Origin: Bacillus sp. sid0103
GTDB taxonomy: Bacteria; Bacillota; Bacilli; Bacillales_B; DSM-18226
Assembly (NCBI RefSeq): GCF_019219025.1
Contig: NZ_JAHUWN010000024.1
Coordinates: 1-64,000 of the forward strand
Direction: 5' to 3'
DNA length: 64,000 nucleotides
Below are positions 46,983-56,369 of this stretch, piece by piece. A program made the position numbers and the translations under genes. The notes below the pieces were generated by a model. That model was given only the letters and a program-made list of their open reading frames with translations, made no database searches and had not been told where the DNA came from. The stretch's first letter is position 1, and each line of letters starts with the position of its first letter.

Positions 46983-47014
46983 AAACAAAGACGCTTGAAG
47001 AGGCGTCTTTGTTT
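46983..47014 (+). terminator. Terminator after the acid phosphatase gene
   Basis: A perfect 12-bp stem AAACAAAGACGC/GCGTCTTTGTTT. Confidence 0.85.
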
Positions 47015-47052
47015 AAACCGTTGTAGAATAACAATAATACTAAAAGTGCCGC

Positions 47053-47418
47053 TTAACTCCTAACATTTTTAAGGATATTAATTGCATAGACAATGATCCC
47101 CAATACCATTAATGTACCACCAGTAGCTATGGCAGGTTCGGCACTTTTCGTCCCGGATACATAAAAAGCGAGTCCAATCATCATAATGGGCAAAGATATA
47201 TTATGAACCCAGAAGTGAACCTTTGCGAGTGTTGTTTCTGCTGCGCTTGGAAAACCAACATAAATGAGACCAGCAACTGCCATAGTCAGCCAACCTAATA
47301 AGTTAATATGTGCATGGACAGGAGCAAAATTTAAATTTTCTGTCATTGACATATACATCCCCAGGCAAACCCCAATGACAAAATACACCACAGAAATTTT
47401 AATCAATCTTACTGCCAT
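47053..47418 (-). CDS. Small heme-copper-oxidase-like membrane protein
   Basis: A 121-residue protein with four TM helices and the segment APVHAHINLLGWLTMAVAGLIYVGFP, like a short stretch of the cytochrome oxidase subunit I/NnrS-type fold. Conserved His residues in HAHIN could bind heme or metal. It is too small to be an oxidase by itself. Function unknown. The ATG follows an AGGGAGG site. It is monocistronic. Confidence 0.65.
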   Translation of the reverse strand: MAVRLIKISVVYFVIGVCLGMYMSMTENLNFAPVHAHINLLGWLTMAVAGLIYVGFPSAAETTLAKVHFWVHNISLPIMMIGLAFYVSGTKSAEPAIATGGTLMVLGIIVYAINILKNVRS

Positions 47419-47528
47419 TTTCCAGCCTCCCTTTTTTACTTAAAGTTGTGACTACAGTACTAAATATGTTGGGAAATTCTGAAAAAGAACGTTGATTTCA
47501 TAGGGACAAAATGAGAATTTTAAATAGG

Positions 47529-47554
47529 AAAAGCTGCCCAGTTAGGCAGCTTTT
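47529..47554 (-). terminator. Terminator of the DUF445 gene
   Basis: A 10-bp stem AAAAGCTGCC/GGCAGCTTTT with a 6-nt loop, just after the stop codon. Confidence 0.85.
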
Positions 47555-47564
47555 TGAAAGTGAA

Positions 47565-48824
47565 TTAAAATAGCGCTTTAATACCAACTAAAACAAGCCC
47601 GATGAGGAATCCACACACAGCACCATTTACACGGATCCATTGTAAATCTTTTCCAACATTTGTTTCGACCATTTTAATAAGTGTTTTATTATCTAGTTTT
47701 TCTAAATTTTCCTTAACAAGCGTTCCTATTTTCGAATGATTTTTATCAACAAAGTTTGAAATATGGTTCTTAATCCAGGCTTCAATCGAAAGTACTCTTT
47801 CTGGATTAGATTTGATTTGCTCTAAGCCATTTTTCATGATCGGGAGGAGATAATCATCATAAAAGTTTGGCTTGTCAATAAAATCATATGCTTTTTGTTG
47901 TATCTGATTTAATAACTCAGTAATTTGTTCGTCCAGTTCCCACTTATTAACAAGATGTGTTTTAAAATGATTTAGTTCTTCATAGACCTTTTGGTCATTT
48001 TTTAATGATTGCAGTTTATTATCAATATGAATCATTAATGTTTGACGATTTTGATTTAATGGGTCCCGAAAGCTGGCTACCCCTTTTAAAATAAGGTTTT
48101 GAATGATACTACCTAATTTTTCTTCATTAACCAAGTTACTAAATGATTTTAAAGCAAATTGCATAAAACCATCAGCTTTGATATTTTCCACCGCATCGAC
48201 AGCCAACCCGCCGAGTTTATACTTGGTACTTTCTTTCCTTGCCCATTCATCTATCTCTTTAAGCATATATTCAAGAGCTTTTTCATCATATTTTCTAATC
48301 GTAACCTGATCAATAAGTAGGGGAAGAAAATTCTTACTATCGATTTCGTGGATTCGAGCTTTTAGTTCTTCTTCTAGCAGCGGTGCGAATCTTTTAATAT
48401 CAAATATTTTTATCAAATGTTTAGACATCATGATGAAATTCTTTTGGACTGCTGGTGATGGTAATTCATTGTCGATTATCTCAAATATTTTATCAGTAAA
48501 ATGAATGGTATCAATCTTTTTACGAATACTTTCTTTTGTCAACCAATCATTTTCTAACATTGAAATTATACCCGCGATAATTCTATGACGGTTTTTGGGA
48601 AGCAGTGCTGTATGCGGAATTGGAATACCTAATGGGTGACGGAATAATGCTGTTACGGCAAACCAGTCGGCTAGTCCTCCAACCAATCCAGCTTCAAATC
48701 CGCCCTGCAGAATTGTCCTCCAAATAGAATCTTTTAAAGGTATCGTTGCCAGAAAGCCGATTCCCATCACAGCAAGAAAAATCGTTGCTAAATGCTGTGT
48801 TTTTTTATTTTGACGATTAACCAT
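47565..48824 (-). CDS. DUF445 family membrane-anchored protein
   Basis: A 419-residue protein with N- and C-terminal TM segments (~12-30 and ~400-418) around a long helical region. GGFEAGLVGGLADWFAVTALFRHPLGIPIPHTALLPKNR (residues ~42-80) is the hallmark of the DUF445 family (E. coli YjiN, B. subtilis YheB). No biochemical function is known. It is monocistronic, with its own terminator. Confidence 0.88.
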   Translation of the reverse strand: MVNRQNKKTQHLATIFLAVMGIGFLATIPLKDSIWRTILQGGFEAGLVGGLADWFAVTALFRHPLGIPIPHTALLPKNRHRIIAGIISMLENDWLTKESIRKKIDTIHFTDKIFEIIDNELPSPAVQKNFIMMSKHLIKIFDIKRFAPLLEEELKARIHEIDSKNFLPLLIDQVTIRKYDEKALEYMLKEIDEWARKESTKYKLGGLAVDAVENIKADGFMQFALKSFSNLVNEEKLGSIIQNLILKGVASFRDPLNQNRQTLMIHIDNKLQSLKNDQKVYEELNHFKTHLVNKWELDEQITELLNQIQQKAYDFIDKPNFYDDYLLPIMKNGLEQIKSNPERVLSIEAWIKNHISNFVDKNHSKIGTLVKENLEKLDNKTLIKMVETNVGKDLQWIRVNGAVCGFLIGLVLVGIKALF

Positions 48825-49145
48825 CTTTGAAACCCCTCATTTTTGAAAAATATTATTGTCTATTGCTATTATCTCAATTTTAATTAAAAAAAAGCAAAAA
48901 AAATTACTTATATATGGATTATTTGCAAAATCTTATGACTTAGGAGGAAAAAACAATAGAAACACCTCTCAATTTCATGAGGTGCTCTCTATTGTAATTT
49001 AACTGATGTTTTTGTTTAGAATTGCAAATTAAAAATTATATGAAAATTTTTATTTAAGATTTGAAACACTTTAATACTTTTTTCGTCTAATCAAATGTTG
49101 TAAAATATACAAGGTTTAAAATTAGTGAATTTGGGAGAGATGGAA
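48825..49145. other. 321-base intergenic region
   Basis: AT-rich spacer between divergent genes. It holds a hairpin at 48961-48985 (AACACCTC/GAGGTG core) not assigned to any gene end, and the likely promoter of the lipoprotein gene nearer 49100. No coding sequence seen. Confidence 0.5.
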
Positions 49146-49676
49146 ATGAAAAAGTTCTTGGTCTTAGTATCAACAATTATGATGGCTTTGGGCCTTACTG
49201 CTTGTTCAAGCAATGATGAAGTAAAAACAGACAAGACGAATGCAAAAGAAGAGACAGCAGCGAAAACGGACGTTAAAAAGGAATTAGTTAGATTCTATAT
49301 GGATCTTGGAAATAAAATTAACGCAAAAGATGCTGATTTAAATGCATATGTTGCAAAGGCAACTAAAGAAGATGCGAAACCTGAAGAATTACCAACTGCT
49401 GAAGATCGAGCTAAAGCAAGTGAATCAGCTGCGGCGGTGGCTGCAGAATTAAATAATTATCAAATTCCTGAATCATTAAAAGACAAAAAAGCCGATCTTG
49501 AGGCTGCAATAAAGGATTTTGCAGCATCTTACCAAACTAAAGCCGATGAATTAAAAAAAGAAACACCTAATTTTGATGCAGCAACAGCAACCTTCACACA
49601 AGGGGAAGAAAAACTTGGAAAAGTATATGAAAGCGAAAAATTACTTCCGCCAAGCGTAGATAAGCAAGTAAACTAA
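49146..49676 (+). CDS. Lipoprotein of unknown function
   Basis: A 176-residue exported lipoprotein: MKKFLVLVSTIMMALGLTAC gives a signal peptide and lipobox LTAC (Cys20). The rest is acidic, Ala/Lys/Glu-rich and helical (for example AVAAELNNYQIPESLKDKKADLEAAIKDF), without recognisable motifs. ATG 49146 has GGGAGAG six bases upstream; starts at 49125 and 49140 fit worse. It is monocistronic, with a terminator at 49718. Possibly a cell-surface helical bundle; no function assigned. Confidence 0.8.
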   Translation: MKKFLVLVSTIMMALGLTACSSNDEVKTDKTNAKEETAAKTDVKKELVRFYMDLGNKINAKDADLNAYVAKATKEDAKPEELPTAEDRAKASESAAAVAAELNNYQIPESLKDKKADLEAAIKDFAASYQTKADELKKETPNFDAATATFTQGEEKLGKVYESEKLLPPSVDKQVN

Positions 49677-49717
49677 TATTGGTTACTATTTATTAGAGGA
49701 CGAGGTTGCTCTAGAAC

Positions 49718-49748
49718 AAAAAACACACGGTATCGTGTGTTTTTTGTT
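49718..49748 (+). terminator. Terminator after the lipoprotein gene
   Basis: A 12-bp stem AAAAAACACACG/CGTGTGTTTTTT with loop GTAT. Confidence 0.92.
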
Positions 49749-49910
49749 TTTATAGAAGAATTTAAGTGTAAGTCTAATGGTATTCCAGGACCGTCTGCTG
49801 ATGAGAGTCATATATTCGGACAAGGGAAGGTTCGAACTTATCTGAATGCAGGGCCCATTTGTAAACTCCCTAATGCACCATACTGGCATGAACTGTATTA
49901 CAATAAAATA

Positions 49911-50222
49911 TTAATTTACCGCTAAGGTTGTGAGTTCTTGGTACCTGACCAAAATCTCATCAAGGTTCTCATCAATGGTTAAGGTTACTTCAGTATCTTC
50001 AAAGAACCATACATCATTTACTTCAACAAAAAAGGTAATACCATTAATTTCATAAGAATATCCAACATGAACAGGTGATTCAGCTGAAAAAGCAAGGCTA
50101 AACCCTTTATGCTTTATTCCAAAACCAGCATATTGAGGAAACATCCGAATGAAAAACGGTTTATTTATTGCGAATTCTTTTGTGAACCAAGTCGCAGCTT
50201 TTTCGTCGACAAACATGAACAT
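49911..50222 (-). CDS. HesB/YneR-like protein
   Basis: A 103-residue soluble protein. WFTKEFAINKPFFIRMFPQYAGFG...GFSLAFSAESP...NGITFFVEVNDVWFFEDTEVTLTIDENLDEI matches the pattern I associate with YneR-type members of the HesB/IscA fold. It lacks the cysteines of true IscA iron-sulfur carriers, so an Fe-S role is doubtful. AAAGGTGGG precedes the ATG. It is monocistronic. Confidence 0.72.
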   Translation of the reverse strand: MFMFVDEKAATWFTKEFAINKPFFIRMFPQYAGFGIKHKGFSLAFSAESPVHVGYSYEINGITFFVEVNDVWFFEDTEVTLTIDENLDEILVRYQELTTLAVN

Positions 50223-50564
50223 CTAAATGCACCCACCTTTATCTATTAGGTAATCATTCATATGGGATGGCTCGGATAGTAAACTTGATAAAAGTCTGTT
50301 TTCCATTCCCTATGTCAAAAGGGTATAACTTTTCATCGGTTTTGCATGTGATATTATTCACGCACCATCAAGAGGTTTTATGATGTTTTAAATTGTTCAT
50401 TTATTTTCCATAAAACTTTCACATGTATCAGTGTAGATGAGGGCATATGTATAAAAGGGTTGGAAAATATCGTTCGATTTCGCTGTCCAGCAAGTGTTGC
50501 TGATATTGTAACATTTATATAGTGAAAATGATGATAATATAAAAGCAGTGAAGGGGGTATTCCA
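50223..50564. other. 342-base intergenic region
   Basis: AT-rich spacer between divergent genes. TATAAT-like and TTGTAA-like stretches just before the coiled-coil gene may be its promoter, but I cannot fix them. No gene or clear structure seen. Confidence 0.4.
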
Positions 50565-50861
50565 ATGGTGCAGGATATCGATAAGCTAACAGATAATGTT
50601 AATGAAATAAAAAGTTTATTTCGTACATTGAATGATACATTAGAGAGTATTGAAAAACGACTTTCTCGGCTTGAAAAAATGGATAGCATTGAACACCGGG
50701 TGGAAGTAAATCAAATTGACCTTTCCGATATAAAAGAATCTCTGCAGCGGATTGAAGAGACAAACAATAGTGATATACAGCATATCAATCGCCGACTTGA
50801 TTCACATTTAGTAAAAATCGCAAAGTTGGAAGAGAATATGATTATTTTTAAGTGTAAATAA
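50565..50861 (+). CDS. Small coiled-coil protein
   Basis: A 98-residue protein made almost wholly of heptad-like repeats (DKLTDNVNEIKSLFRTLND..., IEKRLSRLEKMDSIEHRVEVN), so a long coiled coil is predicted. It has no signal peptide, TM helix or catalytic motif. GAAGGGGG lies before the ATG, and a strong terminator follows, which supports a real gene. Function unknown; similar proteins are often misnamed as adhesin or phage tail fragments. Confidence 0.7.
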   Translation: MVQDIDKLTDNVNEIKSLFRTLNDTLESIEKRLSRLEKMDSIEHRVEVNQIDLSDIKESLQRIEETNNSDIQHINRRLDSHLVKIAKLEENMIIFKCK

Positions 50862-50880
50862 TCATTTTAGCAAGATAGAA

Positions 50881-50915
50881 AAAAGATCAGATTGAAAACG
50901 ATCTGATCTTTTTTG
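50881..50915 (+). terminator. Terminator after the coiled-coil gene
   Basis: A perfect 12-bp stem AAAAGATCAGAT/ATCTGATCTTTT, then more T residues. Confidence 0.92.
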
Positions 50916-50933
50916 TTTTCGTTTAGAAAACGC

Positions 50934-51119
50934 TTACAATTCTTTGAATATTGCTTTAACGCCTAGGAAAAGCAACAATAAACCAAATACTAAAATTGCA
51001 AGTGCACCGACAACATGGAAAAATGATGACAGGCCAGCTAGGAATGAAATGCTTGGCATATGAACTAAAGCAAAGCCAGCTAAGATACAAAATAAAAATA
51101 AACTTCCTAATCGATCCAT
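50934..51119 (-). CDS. Small two-helix membrane protein
   Basis: A 61-residue hydrophobic protein (MDRLGSLFLFCILAGFALVHM...) with two TM helices. AAGGAGGGG lies directly before ATG 51119; an in-frame extension to 51197 has no site. No family recognised. It lies just downstream of, but probably separate from, the CNNM/CorC genes. Confidence 0.65.
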   Translation of the reverse strand: MDRLGSLFLFCILAGFALVHMPSISFLAGLSSFFHVVGALAILVFGLLLLFLGVKAIFKEL

Positions 51120-51199
51120 ATTCTTCCCCTCCTTTGAAATTAGAGTATGCTTAAACGGGGGAGCTTGACTGGACAAAAGTACTATGAGGTTTAACAAAA

Positions 51200-51231
51200 A
51201 AACCAGATCGGATTGATTTTCCGTCTGGTTT
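51200..51231 (-). terminator. Terminator of the first CNNM/CorC gene
   Basis: A stem AAACCAGA...TCTGGTTT extended by CGG/CCG with one bulge, with a minus-strand T run. Confidence 0.8.
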
Positions 51232-51240
51232 AATATCGTA

Positions 51241-52593
51241 TTAAGAAAGCACTTCTGAATTTGGTATGGAGACTTGTTGGCTGACTAAATCTTCACTATT
51301 GGCATTTTTGGTGACTTCAATATACTTAATATGATGATCTTCCATATCGAGAATTTTAAAGGAATAGGTTTCATGAAGGAGGATATCGCCTTCTTTTGCT
51401 TCGTAATTTTCGGTTAAAATCCAACCGCCAATTGTATCGACATCTTCATCGTCAATTTCTACCCCTAAAAGATCATTCACTTCACTAACTAAAACTTTAG
51501 AATCGATTATATAATGATTATCCTTAATTTTGCGAATCTCTGGAATTTCATCCATATCGAATTCGTCACGAATTTCCCCTACAATCTCTTCAAGGATATC
51601 TTCTACTGTAACAAGTCCTGAAGTACCGCCATATTCATCCATCAAAATCGCCATATGAACACGGTCCTTTTGCATTTTTACTAATAAGTCATGGATTGGA
51701 ATTGTTTCTATTACTCTTATAATTGGCCGAGTATAGTTTTCTAGAGTCCGTTCTGCAAGTTTTTCATTACCAATTAAATCTGTCATAACTTCTTTTATAT
51801 TGATCAGCCCAATGATATGATCCTTATCCCCATCAATGATCGGATACCGTGTAAATTTCTCTTCCCGTAATACCTGAAGGAAAGTTTCTAATGTATCTTC
51901 TTTAGACAAGGAAACGATTTCCGTTCTCGGTACCATAACCTCTTTGGCAATACGGTTATCAAATTCAAAAATTTTATTTACATACTTAAACTCTGATTGG
52001 TTAATTTCACCACTTTTGTAGCTTTCAGATAGGATAATTCGAAGTTCTTCCTCTGTATGGGCAATTTCGTTTTCTGAAACAGGCTTAAGCCCGAAAAATT
52101 TAGTCGTAATTCGTGCAGAGCCATTTAGCAACCAAATAACAGGGTACATAACCTTGTAAAAAAGTACAAGCGGACGTGACATCACTAAGGTAATCCATTC
52201 TGCCTTTTGAATCGCCAATGTTTTTGGAGCAAGTTCACCAACTACTACATGTAAAAAGGTAATAGCCGCAAATGCAAAACTTACAGATATTACTTGGTTA
52301 AAGCTTTCGGAAATATGCAATCCTTCAAACAGCGGATGGAGCAACTTTTCAAATGTTGCTTCACCAAGCCATCCTAAACCAAGGGCGGTTATGGTTATCC
52401 CCAACTGACAGGCGGAAAGGTATTCATCAAGATTAGAAATCACTCTTTTAGCAGTCACAGCACTCGAATTTCCTTCTTCAATTAACTGATCAATTCTGGA
52501 GCTTCTAACTCGTATAATAGCAAATTCAGAAGCAACAAAAAAAGCAGTTAATGCAATTAAAATGGCTATAATAACCAAGTTAAATATGTCCAA
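51241..52593 (-). CDS. CNNM/CorC (hemolysin-type) transporter, copy 1
   Basis: A ~450-residue protein: a DUF21/CNNM membrane domain with three or four TM helices (~5-180), two CBS domains (~205-335; [50 protein letters not shown]) and a CorC/HlyC C-terminal domain (~350-430). Family members such as MpfA export magnesium. The start is not obvious; TTG 52593 (MDIFNLVII) fits AAGGGA, while an in-frame GTG at 52635 overlaps a GGAGGTGA sequence that seems to belong to a leader RNA. About 60% identical by eye to copy 2. Confidence 0.88.
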   Translation of the reverse strand: MDIFNLVIIAILIALTAFFVASEFAIIRVRSSRIDQLIEEGNSSAVTAKRVISNLDEYLSACQLGITITALGLGWLGEATFEKLLHPLFEGLHISESFNQVISVSFAFAAITFLHVVVGELAPKTLAIQKAEWITLVMSRPLVLFYKVMYPVIWLLNGSARITTKFFGLKPVSENEIAHTEEELRIILSESYKSGEINQSEFKYVNKIFEFDNRIAKEVMVPRTEIVSLSKEDTLETFLQVLREEKFTRYPIIDGDKDHIIGLINIKEVMTDLIGNEKLAERTLENYTRPIIRVIETIPIHDLLVKMQKDRVHMAILMDEYGGTSGLVTVEDILEEIVGEIRDEFDMDEIPEIRKIKDNHYIIDSKVLVSEVNDLLGVEIDDEDVDTIGGWILTENYEAKEGDILLHETYSFKILDMEDHHIKYIEVTKNANSEDLVSQQVSIPNSEVLS

Positions 52594-52601
52594 ATAAGTT
52601 C

Positions 52602-52640
52602 CCTTATCCTGTTTTTTAGACAGGTAAGGAGTCACCTCCC
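52602..52640 (-). promoter_or_regulatory. Candidate leader-RNA switch, CNNM/CorC copy 1
   Basis: On the minus strand, GAGGTGACTCCTTACCT is followed by a hairpin CCTTACCTGT/ACAGGATAAGG (52602-52629) whose 3' side holds the AAGG of the ribosome binding site. CTTACCT can instead pair with the upstream AGGTG. The same arrangement precedes copy 2, so a conserved translation switch is plausible. I do not match it to a known riboswitch. Confidence 0.45.
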
Positions 52641-52887
52641 AGTTTGATAAAAAAATTAGCTCATATTGCCTTAAATTTATTTCTTGTTTTTTTCCTAATA
52701 TCGTCTAATGGTCATCATACCACCTCGACAATTTTATAAATTAACAATAATTATAAAGAATTTGAACTATACAGTCAAACGTTCTGGTTAGTATATTGGT
52801 AGATAACTATATTTTATGGGAAAACAAAGTGAATATGAACAACAAAAGACTAAATATTACAAAAATTATACAAAATAAAAGCAACTC

Positions 52888-54216
52888 CTACTCAGGAGCC
52901 ACTTCTGCTTTTTTAGTAGCGGTGTCTACTTTGCTAACTTCAATGTACAAGATATGGTGACCTTTGATCTCATTAATTTTAAATACAAATCCGTCGTTTT
53001 CAATAGAATCACCTTTATGTACGTCGAACTTTTGTGTTAAAAACCAGCCGCCTATTGTATCGACATCTTCTTCATCCAGTGTGGTGCCGAGTAGATCGTT
53101 TACTTCACTGATTAAAACTTTTCCATCTAAAATGAAATGGCTGTCTGCTTTTTTCTGGATAAGAGGGAGCTCATCCAAGTCAAATTCATCCCTTATTTCA
53201 CCAACAATTTCTTCAAGTATGTCTTCAACCGTGACAATTCCTGCTGTCCCACCATATTCATCAGATAAAACTGCCATATGCGAACGGTTTTTTTGCAGTT
53301 TGACAAGAAGCTCTTGAATTGGAATGGTTTCAATGACATGAATCACTGGTTTTAGATAGGGTAGAAGAGGTCGGTCGCCCGTACATTTTTGCTGGATGCA
53401 ATCTGTTAAGACTTCCTTAATGTTAATAACCCCTAAAATATTATCTTTGTCCCCATCAATTAAGGGATATCGAGTGTATTTTTCTTCTTTAACGATTTCA
53501 ATAATTTCTTCCATGGAGGCATCTATGGAAAGAGTTATAAGTTCAGTTCTAGGGACCATAATTTCTTTAGCAATCCGGTTATCAAATTCAAATATTCGAT
53601 TCATATATCGATATTCAGATTGATTAATTTCTCCGCTTTCATAGCTTTGCGAAAGGATTAACCTCAATTCTTCCTCTGACAAGACGATATCATTCTCGGA
53701 TGCCGGTTGTACTCCGAAAAGACCAGTAACAAACCGAGCTGAACGATTTAGAATCCAAATAAACGGGTACATCAGTTTATAAAACAAGATGAGCGGACGA
53801 GCAATAATCAAGAGAATCTCTTCTGCTTTTTGAATCGCAATCGTTTTCGGTGATAATTCGCCAATGACGACATGGAAATAAGTTATGACAATGAAAGCAA
53901 AAATAAACGAAATAATGTGTTTGAGTGATAAAGGTATGTGAATCAGGTCAAAAATAGGATTGAGCAGTTCTCGAATAGTGGGCTCACCAAGCCACCCTAA
54001 AATTAGGGAGATGATGGTAATCCCAACCTGGGTGGCAGATAAATAACCATCCAAATTAGATATTAACTTTTTTGCTGCTTCAGCTTTTGGATTTCCTTCT
54101 AATAGTAATTGATCAATTCTTGTGGATCGAACCTTTACCATCGCAAATTCTGAAGCCACAAAAAGGGCTGTAAAGGCTATTAGGATAACAATAATAACTA
54201 CATTCATCCAAATCAT
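52888..54216 (-). CDS. CNNM/CorC (hemolysin-type) transporter, copy 2
   Basis: A 442-residue paralogue of copy 1 with the same order of domains: DUF21/CNNM membrane domain (~5-180), CBS pair (~205-330, [27 protein letters not shown]) and CorC/HlyC domain (~350-425). Magnesium or cobalt efflux is the best-supported role in the family. ATG 54216 has AAGGTGATAG directly upstream, inside the candidate leader hairpin. Tandem duplication with copy 1 (both minus) is clear. Confidence 0.9.
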   Translation of the reverse strand: MIWMNVVIIVILIAFTALFVASEFAMVKVRSTRIDQLLLEGNPKAEAAKKLISNLDGYLSATQVGITIISLILGWLGEPTIRELLNPIFDLIHIPLSLKHIISFIFAFIVITYFHVVIGELSPKTIAIQKAEEILLIIARPLILFYKLMYPFIWILNRSARFVTGLFGVQPASENDIVLSEEELRLILSQSYESGEINQSEYRYMNRIFEFDNRIAKEIMVPRTELITLSIDASMEEIIEIVKEEKYTRYPLIDGDKDNILGVINIKEVLTDCIQQKCTGDRPLLPYLKPVIHVIETIPIQELLVKLQKNRSHMAVLSDEYGGTAGIVTVEDILEEIVGEIRDEFDLDELPLIQKKADSHFILDGKVLISEVNDLLGTTLDEEDVDTIGGWFLTQKFDVHKGDSIENDGFVFKINEIKGHHILYIEVSKVDTATKKAEVAPE

Positions 54217-54222
54217 CTATCA

Positions 54223-54250
54223 CCTTACAAGAGGTAAGGTATGCCACCTC
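54223..54250 (-). promoter_or_regulatory. Candidate leader-RNA switch, CNNM/CorC copy 2
   Basis: On the minus strand GAGGTG, a 5-base spacer and CCTTACCTC are followed by the hairpin CCTTAC/GTAAGG (54223-54239), which sequesters the AAGGTG ribosome binding site. The upstream GAGGT can pair with ACCTC instead. It parallels the element of copy 1. Confidence 0.45.
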
Positions 54251-54310
54251 ACTTACGTTGGTCTCAATACATTATTTCAAAAAAAAAATCTATTAGCAAA
54301 TCGACCTAAA

Positions 54311-54333
54311 AAAATGCTGCCCAATAGGCAGCT
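54311..54333 (-). terminator. Terminator of ydaF
   Basis: A 6-bp GCTGCC/GGCAGC stem with a 5-nt loop and a minus-strand T run (complement of 54308-54314). Confidence 0.75.
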
Positions 54334-54354
54334 ACAAGAGAAGATGGTTATATT

Positions 54355-54909
54355 TTAATAAGGAACTCGTTTATTCCAGTCACGGGCAAGCATACTATAA
54401 ATATAGAGGTCATGAAAGCGGCCATATAATTGTTCGCCTTCCTTAATGATCCCTTCCTTATTAAACCCTAGTCTTTCTGGTATAGCACGGCTTTTTTTAT
54501 TTTTGACACCACAGCGAATTTCAACTCGATTTAATCCTATCTGGAAAAATGCGTAATTTAGTAAGGCTTGAACTGAACGAGACATGATGCCATGACCTTC
54601 TGCCTTTTTTGAAAGATAATAACCGATACTTGTCATTCGGTTATGCCAATCGATTTGATGTAACCCAATGGAACCGACCAGTTCCCCTTTATAAAGTATC
54701 CCCACATTTAATCCACTATTTTCTGCAAATTGGTTTAGCCAAATCGGTATTATGGACTCAAACTGATAGGGAGAGTTCATGCTATCCACCCAAGGCATCC
54801 ATTCCCGCAAATGTTCACGGTTCTCTTCAACCAAATGATATAATCGTAAGGCGTGATGCGTTTGAAATAACTGGAGTTCAATTTCATTATCAACCTTTAA
54901 TGTAAACAT
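54355..54909 (-). CDS. ydaF: RimJ/RimL-type GNAT acetyltransferase
   Basis: A 184-residue N-acetyltransferase closely resembling B. subtilis YdaF (183): HLREWMPWVD, VGSIGLHQIDWHNRMTSIGYYLSKKAEGHGIM (acetyl-CoA pocket) and NRVEIRCGVKNKKSRAIPERLGF are the matching stretches. The family acetylates N-terminal amines or small molecules; the target here is unknown. It is monocistronic, with a terminator of its own. Confidence 0.9.
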   Translation of the reverse strand: MFTLKVDNEIELQLFQTHHALRLYHLVEENREHLREWMPWVDSMNSPYQFESIIPIWLNQFAENSGLNVGILYKGELVGSIGLHQIDWHNRMTSIGYYLSKKAEGHGIMSRSVQALLNYAFFQIGLNRVEIRCGVKNKKSRAIPERLGFNKEGIIKEGEQLYGRFHDLYIYSMLARDWNKRVPY

Positions 54910-54989
54910 TGGTCTATTCTCCCGATATAAATTTTTAGTTCATCATATGCATATTAGGTTCGGTACGGGAGGAATTATTAATGAGAAAT

Positions 54990-55022
54990 AAAAAAATCCC
55001 TGCTTTAAATAAAGTGGGATTG
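54990..55022 (-). terminator. Terminator of the soluble histidine kinase gene
   Basis: An imperfect AATCCC...GGGATT stem with internal CTTT/AAAG pairing and a minus-strand T run. Confidence 0.7.
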
Positions 55023-55058
55023 GTCACATGGGCGACGAAATTTCAAATTCAATTAAGG

Positions 55059-56189
55059 TTAAGGGGTTAAGGCTGCAACAGGTAAGAGAATTGAAAATGT
55101 TGTTTTATCAGGAGAAGAATCACATTCTAAATTCCCTTTATGCTTTTCGATAATTTCTTTACATACAAACAAGCCTAAACCTGTACCCAGTTTTTTTGTT
55201 GTAAAAAATGGTTCGAAAATTGATTTTCTTAGTTCCGCGGGGATCACGGGTCCATTGTTGGAAATATTGATTTTAATGAACTGATCTTCGAGACTGCTAT
55301 TGATTTCGATCGTTGGATTTGGATTCTCATCATGATTTAATACATCAATCGCATTAAAGATAATATTAATTAAAACCTGCCTAATTTCATCTGCATACCC
55401 ATTAAGAGTAATATCTTCACTTAGTTCTTTTCTAATTTTTACTTTTCCGTCAAGAATGCTTGGATAAAGGAAGTTCAATACTTCCTCTACTAATTTATTT
55501 AAATTGAAGTTATCTTTTTCTTTGCCAATCAGTTCCTTCTTTGATAAAAGGAGGAATTGTGAGATGCGAAAATTCAGTTGATCCAGCTCACTTGAAATGA
55601 TATCTAAATATTTCATATCCGGATAATCCGCTTTTAGCAGCTGGATAAATCCTTGAACAGAGGTTAGTGGGTTCCTAAACTCATGAATAAAACTGGATGT
55701 CATCTGGCCAAGCAGTGTTAATCGATCTTGATGGGTAGAATCAATGTGCATGGTTTTTTCTTCAATAATTTTGTTTTTTGCTTCAGAGTAATGTGATACA
55801 GCATAGTATAAAAATTTATCGAAACAAAAATTTATCCTGTTTAATGCTTCTTGCATTACTTCCCATGGAATCCCAGTATCGCTTAATTGGCTGTATAAAA
55901 CGGTTCTTCCAATATTTACATTATAAACAAAATCTCCAAGGTTAATATCAGCCAAAACTCTTTCCTCTGATACTTCAATTGCAAGTTTTTCAATAATCTC
56001 TAAAACCTCTTGTTCGGTCATTTTGTGCATATTAAGTAAAACTTCGAGTAATGCCTCGCCGTTATCGTGAATTTTTGTTTTAAATGGATCAGCTTGAGTG
56101 GTAACAATGGCATTTTCCCATTCTTGAATTAATTTCTGTTTATTTCGACTGAAAAAATCAAGTAAATCTGTTTGGTTTTCCGTGAACAT
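55059..56189 (-). CDS. Soluble sensor histidine kinase (orphan)
   Basis: A 376-residue cytoplasmic kinase without TM helices. The N-terminal ~140 residues form a helical RsbR-like sensor (LLDFFSRNKQKLIQEWENAI...), followed by the phosphoacceptor FIHEFRNPLTSVQGF (H169) and an HATPase domain with NIIFNAIDVL and GTGLGLFVCKEI. No response regulator is next to it; such orphan kinases in bacilli often feed the Spo0F sporulation phosphorelay. It is monocistronic. Confidence 0.88.
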   Translation of the reverse strand: MFTENQTDLLDFFSRNKQKLIQEWENAIVTTQADPFKTKIHDNGEALLEVLLNMHKMTEQEVLEIIEKLAIEVSEERVLADINLGDFVYNVNIGRTVLYSQLSDTGIPWEVMQEALNRINFCFDKFLYYAVSHYSEAKNKIIEEKTMHIDSTHQDRLTLLGQMTSSFIHEFRNPLTSVQGFIQLLKADYPDMKYLDIISSELDQLNFRISQFLLLSKKELIGKEKDNFNLNKLVEEVLNFLYPSILDGKVKIRKELSEDITLNGYADEIRQVLINIIFNAIDVLNHDENPNPTIEINSSLEDQFIKINISNNGPVIPAELRKSIFEPFFTTKKLGTGLGLFVCKEIIEKHKGNLECDSSPDKTTFSILLPVAALTP

Positions 56190-56369
56190 GCCGTTTTCCC
56201 CCTATGTTATTGGCAAAAAACTGCCTAGAAGGTTTATTCGATGAAAAAAAAGAAAATCCTCCTTTTTTTATAAGAAAAGTCTTGAAATCTATCCATGCAA
56301 TATATGGAAGGTTTTTTTACCGATTAGATTCGTTAAGTAAAACATCCGAACGTAATATTTTCCTTGTAA

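Noticed and set aside
49737..49925. A 62-codon frame between the lipoprotein and HesB-like genes
   Set aside because: It starts within a terminator stem, has no ribosome binding site and no recognisable protein.
50925..50938. A cre-like sequence AGAAAACGCTTACA
   Set aside because: It lies after a terminator and at the 3' end of a small minus-strand gene, where CcpA control is unlikely; probably chance.
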